Of a DNA stretch of 64,000 bases, positions 55,850 to 64,000 are shown in pieces. Made by a program: the position numbers and the translations under genes. The stretch is taken from positions 12,658,651 through 12,722,650 of the forward strand of contig JAVMKO010000003.1 of the NCBI GenBank assembly GCA_032164245.1. Direction: 5' to 3'. The number at the start of each line of letters is the position of its first letter. Position 1 is the first letter of the stretch. This DNA is from Sternotherus odoratus. Taxonomy: Eukaryota; Chordata; Testudines; Kinosternidae. The notes under the pieces were generated by a model. The model was not told the DNA's origin. It saw only the letters and a program-made list of their open reading frames with translations, and did not search any database.

Positions 55850-56800
55850 GTCTTCATTGTGGGATAGGATGGCTTTAGGTAAGAGAGAGACACGTGTAGC
55901 TTGTTGTTTTAAAATCCTTTTTCTCTGATGCTTTGATCCTACTGCTAAATAAACAATACTTTTGTTTAAAAAGGCTTATTGGTCACCATATACCACTGGT
56001 CACTGGCTCCTGAAAGGGAACAATCGCAGGTGCCAGAATTCAGTCAGACCTGCAGGGTAAGAACAGCTAATAGACATCATACTGTAGCCCAGGTCACAGT
56101 CTGAGAGTGGAGGAATCGTGTGATTCTACCCTGAGGCAGGTAAGAGCACAAAGCCCAACCATGTGCAGGGAACATGTACCTGGAGAAACCAGAAAGGGGA
56201 CAGAGCTGCAGCTAGCCCTGAAACTGGAACAACTGTATTCTAAAGTGCTACATTTATTTATGCTTTAAGGTTCACTCAAAGGTTCTTTCAATAATTTTAA
56301 GCATGTGATTGTGGGCGCTTTAATTTTGACCACAATCTTTACGTTTTACCTCCCTTCAGCTGCTTAACTCAATATAAAAACGAATTAACATGATTTTTAA
56401 TGCTCTTGGACTTACTAGTATTGGCTTCATGTACTATAGTTGAGTTCACAGCCCAGATCCTATTGATTTAAATGGGACCGTGATCAAGCCCCTTGTTATG
56501 TATTTTTTATGAATGTCTGAAATGCATCTTTATCTTCAAATAAAAATGGAAAAAAACCCCCCAAAGCTGAAGCAGTGCACACATATTTTGGAACTAAATC
56601 CTCTGTGGAAATAGAAAATGAGGCCTAAAGTGGAGCAGGAAGGTCTACAGCTGTGGATGATTGTTGCGGGAGGAGGGGAAGGAACGTGTTTTTATTTAAA
56701 CTGCCTGTTAAGTCGATGTGGATTTATCCCTTGGGCTGGGAGCTGGGGTTAACCTGTGTATAGTAATGCACTCTCCCCATACAGCACTGAAGTTGTTTCA
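55850..56800. other. OPN5 intron 1, nothing recognised
   Basis: Includes a run of CCTATTGATTTAAATGGG near 56459, the recurring short palindrome. No exon-like sequence. Confidence 0.45.
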
Positions 56801-56806
56801 AAATTA

Positions 56807-56925
56807 GGGTGACCAGATGTCCCGATTTTATAGGGACAGTCCTGATTTTTGGGTCTTTTTCTTATATAGGCTCCTATTACCCGCCACCCCTGTCCTGATT
56901 TCTTACACTTGCTGTCTCGGCATCC
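56807..56925. mobile_element. GGGTGACC-family MITE, 119 bp
   Basis: GGGTGACCAGATGTCCCGAT at the left with TA before it (56805-56806), a degenerate CTCGGCATCC at the right with TA after it (56926-56927), and the shared core TTTTTCTTATATAGGCTCCT. Confidence 0.85.
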
Positions 56926-57289
56926 TATTTCAAATTGTATAACTGAGATGCCTTGTTTCATCCTCTTATTAGTTGCAACCATGGTCCAAGATGTTGCTTT
57001 TCTTCATCAGTGGGAGGTACCCTGGTTTTTCTCTAGTGGGAATTGTAGAGGGTCTGGGTAAGCAGGAAAGGGAAATGGAGTCAGCAGGGGGATGGGAGGA
57101 GGACAGATGCTATGATTCAGAAGAGGAGTGGGGTGGGGTGAGTTTCAGACGGACAAGATTAAAAATAAATAAAGCCTGTTACACCATTTTTGTACTCCCA
57201 CTCATTTCTAACAAGTTTATACTGGGCATATACTGTACACCCCTGTCCGGCACATTTCATGCTGTATTTGTCCTCTTGGGGAATTTAAA

Positions 57290-59021
57290 ACAAGACAAAT
57301 TGAAGTATCAGTAGAGGAGGTTCTGGAACTCATTGATAAACTTAACTGTAACAAGTCACCGGGACCAGATGGCATTCACCCAAGAGTTCTGAAAGAACTC
57401 AAATGTGAAATTGCGGCACTATTAACGAGGGTTTGTAACCTATCCTTTAAATCGGCTACAGTGCCCAGTGACTGGAAGATAGCTAATGTAACGCCAATAT
57501 TTAAAAAGGGCTCTAGAGGTGATCCTGGCAATTACAGACCAGTCAGTCTAACGTCCGTACCGGGAAAATTAGTTGAAACAATAGTAAAGAATAAAATTGT
57601 CAGACACATAGAAGAGCATAAATTGTTGGGCAAAAGTCAACATGGTTTCTGCAAAGGGAAATCGTGTCTTACTAATCTATTAGAGTTCTTTGAAGGGGTC
57701 AGCAAACATGTGGACAAGGGGGATCCGGTGGACATAGTGTACTTAGATTTCCAGAAAGCCTTTGACAAGGTCCCTCACCAAAGGCTCTTACGTAAATTAA
57801 GCTGCCATGGGATAAGAGGGAAGATCTCATGGATTGAAAACTGGTTAAAAGACAGGGAACAAAGGGTAGGAATAAATGGAACTTTTTCAGAATGGAGAGG
57901 GGTAACTAGTGGTGTTCCCCAAGGGTCAGTCCTGGGACTGATCCTATTCAACTTATTTATAAATGATTTGGAGGAAGGGGTAAACAGTGATGTGGCAAAG
58001 TTTGCAGATGATACTAAACTGCTCAGAGTAGTAAGGACCAAAGCAGACTGTGAAGAACTTCAAAAAGATCTCACTCAACTAAGTGATTGGGCAACAAAAT
58101 GGCAAATGAAATTTAATGTGGATAAATGTAAAGTAATACACATTGGAAAAAATAACCCCAACTATACATACAATATGATGGGGGCTAATTTAGCTACAAC
58201 CAATCAGGAAAAAGACCTGGGAGTCATTGTGGATAGTTCTCTGAAGGCATCCACGCAGTGTGCAGCGGCAGTCAAAAAAGCAAACAGGATGTTAGGAATC
58301 ATTAAAAAAGGGATAGAGAATAAGTCGGAGAATATCTTATTGCCCTTATACAAATCCATGGTGCGCCCACATCTTGAATACTGCGTACAAATGTGGTCTC
58401 CTCATCTCAAAAAGGATATACTGGCACTAGAAAAGGTTCAGAGAAGGGCAACTAAAATGATTAGGGGTTTGGAACGGGTCCCATATGAAGAGAGATTAAA
58501 GAGGCTAGGACTTTTTAGTTTGGAAAAGAGGAGACTAAGGGGGATATGATAGAGGTATATAAAATTATGAGTGGTGTGGAGGAAGTAGATAAGGAAAAGT
58601 TATTTACTTGTTCCCAAAATAGAAGAACTAGGGGCCACTCAATGAAATTGGCGTGCAGCAGGTTTAAAACAAATAAAAGGAAGTTCTTCTTCACACAGCG
58701 CACAGTCAACCTGTGGAACTCCTTACCTGAGGAGGCTGTGAAGGCTAGGACTATAACAGGGTTTAAAAGAGAGCTGGATAAATTCATGGAGGCTAAGTCA
58801 ATAAATGGCTATTAGCCGGGATGGGTAATGAATGGTGTCCCTAGCCTCTGTCTGTCAGAGGGGGGTGATGGATGGCAGGAGAGAGATCGCTCGATCATAC
58901 CTGTTAGGTTCACTCACTCCGGGGCACCTGGCATTGGCCACTGTCGGTAGACAGGATGCTGGGCTAGATGGACCTTTGGTCTGACCCAGTATGGCCGTTC
59001 TTATGTTCTTATGTTCTTATA
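57290..59021 (+). mobile_element. CR1 LINE, 1.7 kb, sense in OPN5 intron 1
   Basis: The best preserved LINE here. It starts inside ORF2, before NKSPGPDGIHPRVLKELK, and reads through the RT: FKKGSRGDPGNYRPVSLTSV, YLDFQKAFDKVPHQRLL, GVPQGSVLG and the catalytic FADDTKLLRV. It continues to the C-terminal MVRPHLEYCVQMWSPHLKKD and YEERLKRLGLFSLEKRRLRG. The 362-codon frame (57461-58549) ends at a frameshift near 58546. The last 80-odd residues continue in another frame to about 58815. The 3' tail ends in TTCTTATG repeats at about 58997-59021. The 5' part of the element, including the endonuclease, is missing, so it cannot move on its own. Orientation matches OPN5. Confidence 0.95.
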
Positions 59022-59695
59022 CAAGAGTGGCATCAGCTTATATCCAGCCAATGTTTGGCTGTCTGAATGCCTACTGGAAAACTGAAGGGATTGGTGGCAG
59101 CGATGTAGAAGTCAGCAGCCTCTGGTTTGATCACTTTTTGTCTTTTTATAACTTTCTTAGAGTGCCTTGGCCATAAATCAAAGCTCCTTTTTTCCCTTAG
59201 ATCACCCGCAGTGGAGACAAGCAGTTCAAATATTGTCTGTCCTCTCCCAGAGGAGGATTTTTCCTTCCACCACAGCCATTCCCAGAATGGGATTGGACTG
59301 AGTGCACTATAATCTCCAGGTCTTTGTTTTGTCAAGATTTAAATGATGTGACACCTCACTCTTCCATAGCCATTGATCTCAGTCAGAACACTTTTTGTGG
59401 ATGTTGCATCTAAATTCTCCTTTACCTAATTCCAATCGATCACTCTTAATGCACTATCACCCACAGTTCTTCAGTGTCCTTGATCTACAGCCTCCCATGT
59501 TATTGTTCCCCAACCCCACACACTGGGATTGTACTCATTTCTGTTATTCATCTCTGAATTCCTTCTAGTTTGTTCACCTCTCTCTCTGGAATTGTGATGC
59601 TCAGAACGAAAATAAAGACACTGTGGTGCCCACAACAGTGGGAAAGCGTTTCTCAGCAATTTTAAGTGCAGTTTGTTTTGCTATTTTTATTACAG
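59022..59695. other. OPN5 intron 1, 3' end
   Basis: No repeat recognised. The last bases are a pyrimidine-rich acceptor, GCTATTTTTATTACAG, ending at 59695. Confidence 0.6.
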
Positions 59696-59815
59696 GGATG
59701 CTTTCAACTTTTGGGAATGGCTATGTTCTTTTTACGGCCGTGAAACGGAAAAAGAAGCTCAGACCTGCTGAGATAATGACTGTCAATTTAGCTGTGTGCG
59801 ACTTTGGGATTTCAG
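59696..59815 (+). CDS. OPN5: Opsin-5, coding exon 2
   Basis: 120 bp, phase 1 on both sides. It encodes TM1, the first cytoplasmic loop and the start of TM2. MLSTFGNGYVLFTAV contains the TM1 Asn of the GPCR GN motif. KRKKKLRPAEIMTVN is the basic loop, and LAVCDFGIS carries the conserved TM2 Asp. The loop and TM2 are nearly identical in kind to vertebrate OPN5, whereas the TAV stretch is less conserved. The acceptor is ATTACAG/GG and the donor TTCAG/GTAATT. An upstream in-frame ATG at 59623 creates an apparent longer frame through intron sequence, but the acceptor and the family's length argue against using it. Confidence 0.92.
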
Positions 59816-61649
59816 GTAATTCAATGTTTTATTTCTTCTTTTACTTTTCCTACCTTTTTATTTTTATTTTTGGCCAGGGTACATGAGGCCAAATTTTACG
59901 CTGCGTTGTGCAGATGGGATTCCCCGATATGACAACAGGAGCCCAGGGTGTGCTTGTGATGGCGGAACTCAGCCCATACTCTTTCTATTCCATTGTTTCC
60001 ACATTTTTAAAAAAGATAGTATAACAGCAATTTTAGGGAGGAGCAAATCCCATGGAAAGAGAATGAAAAGGAAGAGAAATATAACCTACTCCAGCGATCC
60101 TGAATCAGACAAAGGTCCCATGCAGGTACTCATCTCAGAAGCTCAAGTTGTACAATTTGGCATGATCAATGCAAAACAGCCTTCATAACCCTGAAAAATA
60201 CTACATTTCAGTCCTACCAAATGTTATATCAGGGATATAAATGCATACTGAACAGACCCATAGAACAAGGGGTGAGGAATGTCAAGGGCTTTGAGACCTT
60301 CAAATCTAATAGTTTTCTACCTAGTTACCCTTTTAAGACTGGGACACCAACTCTTCCTTCCTGTAAAAAGCTACTGTCCCTACTGTCCGTGTCAATTCGT
60401 AAAGAAGAAGCAATCCATGAAAAGGGCCATATGGCCAACTCTCACTCTGAATATGCTCAGGGGTGAGCATACACACTCTTTAGAAGACTGTGCATAACTG
60501 TGGAGGTGCCTAGCTCTTGGTGATGCTTTATTTTTTAATCTGCTGCTTGTGCAGTTCTCATTACACTCATGAGAGTTGTACACACCTGGGGAGGAGAACT
60601 GTACACCCCTTCTGAAAAAACTGGCATGTTCTACAGGAGCCTGAGGAAATATACACCTGATATTCACCCAGATGACCACAGGGTGTATCAGTGTGGTACA
60701 GATGATAGCTTAAAAGAACAGCCGGCTCCAAGCTTAATTAGACGCTAGTACTGTTATCTCGCATTTGTTAATACACCATCGAGAAAAGTGATTGTCACTG
60801 CACTTTCCGGGAAATGGCATGATTGGGTCTGAGGATCTGTGCAAGCTGATGTTTTCTGACTGAGTGATAAGCCTGTGGATATATAAATACGTCTCTGTTG
60901 TGGGATTTGCTTGTTTCTAAGAGTGTTACCATAAAAATGTCAGCTCTAGTGTCAAGCTAAACCCTTTAGACTGATTCATTAGATATTTTCCATCTCTTGC
61001 ACTTAGATATGCAGCAAATGAATTCCAGAGAGGCAGGAAACAACTCCAGTCTCATATGTCAATTATGTCCCGTGAATCCAACTCATTTAATAGTAAAAGA
61101 TCAGCTTGCTGGTGACTTTTGCAAGCATGCATTCATTTCTGATGCCATCTACTGGATAATGCACGCCCGTAATGTGCAACCCACAGTATGTTTAGAATTG
61201 TGATTAGAGCAAGCATTTTATGATCAGGACTTCTGGGTACTATTCCCAGTTCTAGTCCCTGTTCCCAGACATAGAGTGCGATCTTTGACCAAATCAGTCT
61301 CCCCATGCCGTTGAGTAAAAGGCCTATAATTAAAATTGAATGACTACTTTGCAACAAATAATTAATTTGATTAGTTCAGTCTTTTTCTGCTTATGTAATG
61401 CTGTGACCAGCACGTGACAAAATTGTTTGGACGAATAGTTTATTTACTGAAAAATACAATTTTAATCAACCTGAAACTATTTGCAAATTTGACAAGTTTG
61501 ATCTTACTCCTGGGTGAAAGTCAATTACCTCACTCTACCCTATGTTTGAAGATGCCTACATTATCATTGTTTGAGTAAAGGTAGTTTTTTTAAAGATTAT
61601 TTTGACAGCACCAACTTTTCCAATGACCCATTGTTTCCCCTTTTTGTAG
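59816..61649. other. OPN5 intron 2
   Basis: 1834 bp. No recognised transposon or coding sequence; open frames are short and unrelated to opsins. It ends with a pyrimidine tract and TTTTTGTAG. Confidence 0.6.
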
Positions 61650-61820
61650 TTGTGGGAAAACCATTTAGCATAATTTCCTTCTACTCTCACCGCTGGGTGT
61701 TTGGCTGGCTGGGCTGCCGTTGGTATGGATGGGCTGGCTTCTTCTTTGGCGTTGGGAGCCTTATCACCATGACAGCTGTCAGCCTGGACAGATACCTGAA
61801 AATTTGTCATTTAACTTATG
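61650..61820 (+). CDS. OPN5: Opsin-5, coding exon 3
   Basis: 171 bp, phase 1 on both sides, covering the rest of TM2, the first extracellular loop and TM3. HRWVFGWLGCRWYGWAG holds the Cys that forms the conserved disulfide, with Tyr at the position that is the Glu counterion in visual opsins. GSLITMTAVSLDRYLKIC contains the DRY G-protein motif. FFFGVGS has Val where human OPN5, as I recall it, has Cys. Acceptor TTTTTGTAG/TT and donor TTATG/GTAAGA. Confidence 0.94.
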
Positions 61821-61939
61821 GTAAGAAGGAAAATGTGCATTGAGTGACACTATATCGTGATTTTCTCTCCCCATCCGCACTGGAGACTTGTTTCGAAGCA
61901 TTAAGATGAAATGTAGAAGAATCATGTTCCCTATTCCTA

Positions 61940-62275
61940 GGGTGACCTCATTTCCCAAAAGGAAAATGGAACATCATGTGGGGCTGTCCCAAGCTGTCCC
62001 AGCCTTTCCTGTGGGGCTGGCCTGAGCCCTGCCTGCTTCCATCCGAACCCTGCATCCCTCTGCATGGCTGGCATTGCTGCTCCCCCTGCACATTCCTCTG
62101 CATTGTACCCCACTTCTTTGACAAAAGTGGGCATTTGTCCTGTTTATTCTTGCCAACTGATCAAGTCAGCAAGAGCAAACAGGACAAATGCCCCCTTCTG
62201 CCAATAAAGTCCAGATGGCCAGGACAGGGTGAAGAATAGGGACTGTCCTGGTTAAAAAAGGATGTATGGTCACCC
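61940..62275. mobile_element. GGGTGACC-type MITE, 336 bp, in OPN5 intron 3
   Basis: TA/GGGTGACCTCATTTCCC at the left and a GGTCACCC end at the right. The interior differs from the 120-bp members, so this is a separate subfamily. TTGACAAAAGTGGGCATTTG and ACAGGACAAATGCCCCCTTC (about 62118-62200) are inverted inside. Confidence 0.7.
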
Positions 62276-62584
62276 TTTCTAGTCCTCAGAAGGGTGGGAA
62301 AGTCCCTACTGGTCAGGTTAGGCCCAAACAGTAATTTAATTTACAAAATCTAGAATCAGTGGAAATGCTTTCATGCACTTTTAAAAATTTCCATTATTAA
62401 ACCATTTGTGAAGTGTTTGCTATCCAAACACTGCCACACTGAAAGTGCTCACCCAGAAAATGAACAAAACTGATGACTCTGATTAATCTATTCTCATAGT
62501 GATATGAACAGTAATGAGTAAATTAGTAAATTTAGATTTTTATAATTATTTTAGTTGTAATAATCCATGGTACTGAGAGTAGTG

Positions 62585-62765
62585 ACTGAGAAATATAGAT
62601 TTTTAAGGTCAAAAAGGACCATTACGAACATCTGCTTTGACCATATCATAGACCATAGAACTTCACCAAGTAGTTTCTACATCAAGCCTATATCTTCTGG
62701 TTGAGCTAGGACATATCTTTTAGGAATACAACCAGTCTTGACTTAAAGACTTCAGGAGTATGTCT
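62585..62765 (-). mobile_element. Old CR1 3' fragment, antisense
   Basis: AGATTTTTAAGGTCAAAAAG, GACCATAGAACTTCACCAAG and CCAGTCTTGACTTAAAGACT match the antisense CR1 tail at 30640. Confidence 0.7.
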
Positions 62766-63029
62766 GAACTTCATCTGGGAGTGTTCCCTCTCAGCCCGGG
62801 CAGACAGATTTGCACTAGCTCTGCTTACACTAGCATGTTATAAGTGGCAGTGTGGATGTTACTACACATGTGGTGGCTTGGACTAGGTACCTAAATCCAA
62901 TCCTGCTCAACTCCCTGGGTCCAAACCTGACTGGCTAGCCCAAGTCACTCTTGCCATGCTGCAACATCCACTCTCTGCATAGGCTAGCATGAGTCTGTCT
63001 ACCTGGGAGGCATGCTCCCAGATACAATA

Positions 63030-63350
63030 TAGACGTAAGAGCAGTCGTACTGGGTCAGAGCAAAGGTTCATCCAGCCCAGTGTCCTGTTTACCGACAGTG
63101 GCCAATGCCAGGTGCCCTGGAAGGAGTGAACCTAACAGGTAATGATCAAACGATCTCTCCTGCCATCCATCTCCACCCTCTGACAAACGGTGACTAGGGA
63201 CCCCATTCCTTACCCCAAGAGTTGTAAAATCCATTTTACATCTCTAAGTAAATGGTTCCAATGATTAGCTAACCTCTCTGTAAAAAAATACATGTCTTAT
63301 TTCCAGACTGAATTTGTCTAGTTTCAACTTCCAGCCACTTAATCTTTCTA
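63030..63350 (-). mobile_element. CR1 3' fragments, antisense
   Basis: TACTGGGTCAGAGCAAAGGT, TACCGACAGTGGCCAATGCC and CTCTCCTGCCATCCATCTCC are antisense CR1 of the group at 58830-58990. From about 63290 the older tail (ATTTCCAGACTGAATTTGTC) follows. Confidence 0.85.
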
Positions 63351-63353
63351 TAC

Positions 63354-63618
63354 CAGGGATTGGCAACTTTTGGCATGTGGCCCATCAGGGAAATCTGCTG
63401 GCGGGCTGGGACGATTTGTTTACCTGCAGCATCCGCAGGTTCGGCTGATCACAGGGCTGAGGGATGTGCTGACCGCAGCCCCCATTGGCCTGGAATGGTG
63501 AACCGTGGCCAGTGGGAGCCGCAATCGACTGAACCTGTGGACACTGCAGGTCAACAAACCCTCCCAGACCTCCAGCAGATTTCCCTGATAGGCCACGTGC
63601 CACAGGTTGCCAATCCCT
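63354..63618. mobile_element. Non-autonomous hAT element, about 265 bp
   Basis: CAGGGATTGGCAACTTTTGG and CCACAGGTTGCCAATCCCT are inverted ends, the last base apparently mutated. The 8-bp duplication is not recognisable. Confidence 0.72.
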
Positions 63619-63797
63619 TTCCAGCTCAAACCAAGAGAGGTCCAAGAGAAGTTCATAAAAATAAGAGTGACAAATGCAACAAAGAAATTGTTTGCAGTAA
63701 ATGGTCTGACCAGCTCTTAATTACACGTGTAGAATTTCAAGTTATCTTTAGCCAAATATATATCATCTGCTATTCTAATTGTTGAATTATCTTCCAG

Positions 63798-64000
63798 GTA
63801 CCTGGCTTAAGAGACATCATGCCTTTATCTGCCTGGCAATAATCTGGGCCTATGCTATGTTCTGGGCTACTGTGCCATTTGCTGGTTTGGGGAGCTATGC
63901 TCCTGAGCCATTTGGAACCTCGTGCACTCTGAATTGGTGGCTGGCTCAGGCTTCGGTGGCTGGACAGGCCTTTATTCTGAATATTCTTTTCTTCTGCCTC
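63798..64000 (+). CDS. OPN5: Opsin-5, coding exon 4 (cut by window end)
   Basis: Begins in phase 1 after TTATCTTCCAG. It encodes the second cytoplasmic loop (TWLKRHHAF), TM4 (ICLAIIWAYAMFWATVPF), the second extracellular loop and part of TM5. The loop has the partner Cys in GTSCTLNWW. Six residues before it, in YAPEPFG, is a Glu at the position of Glu181, the ancestral counterion used by opsins that lack the TM3 Glu. QASVAGQAFILNILFFCL enters TM5. The exon is open at base 64000. TM6, TM7 with the retinal Lys, and the C-terminus must lie downstream. Confidence 0.94.

Noticed and set aside
59623..59886. Longer OPN5 reading through intron sequence before and after exon 2
   Set aside because: GT/AG sites at 59695/59696 and 59815/59816 match the family's exon boundaries; the extra residues have no opsin similarity.

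Overview
The window looks like nuclear DNA from a turtle, probably a cryptodire. This rests on the repeat content, not on an alignment: many CR1 LINE copies (one with an ATGTTCTTAT-type 3' tail), a tRNA-derived SINE that ends in a CR1-like 3' tail, a Penelope-like retroelement, old MIR-type SINEs, and many hAT copies with exact 8-bp target duplications. Coding density is very low. There are no operons, no CRISPR array and no bacterial-style genes.

The only host gene I can support is the 5' part of an opsin-5 (neuropsin, OPN5) gene on the + strand, running off the right edge. Four coding exons are visible at 51053-51182, 59696-59815, 61650-61820 and 63798-64000. All introns are phase 1 with GT/AG ends. 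Together they give about 208 residues: N-terminus through TM5, with the conserved TM1 and TM2 residues, the extracellular disulfide cysteines, the DRY motif and a Glu at the position equivalent to Glu181. The retinal-binding lysine in TM7 would lie beyond the window.

Region by region: 0-5 kb holds a CR1 fragment, an RTE-type LINE remnant, a hAT element full of C-rich tandem repeats and a solo LTR. 5-30 kb is mostly unremarkable intergenic DNA with scattered hAT, Tigger, CR1, LTR and MIR copies, ending in a PIF/Harbinger transposase remnant (29.7-30.5 kb). 31-35.7 kb is a nested pile: a decayed Gypsy gag-protease region split by a hAT element, a 1-kb solo LTR and a MITE, then a hAT fragment and a CR1 that itself received a 225-bp foldback element. 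36-44 kb is sparse but holds a miniature LTR element (41515-41977) with two ~200-bp LTRs, a proline-tRNA-type primer site and a polypurine tract around only 67 bp of internal sequence. 44.8-49 kb is a Penelope-like element broken by an LTR and by a very G-rich DNA-transposon composite with a Helitron-like end. 51-64 kb is OPN5, whose first intron (8.5 kb) holds most of a CR1 RT domain in the sense orientation.

The most interesting items are the miniature LTR element and its relative near 19.3 kb, the hammerhead-like motifs and foldback structures tied to Penelope-type terminal sequence, and the nested Gypsy locus. The long open frames in the GC-rich repeats are artefacts of tandem repetition.
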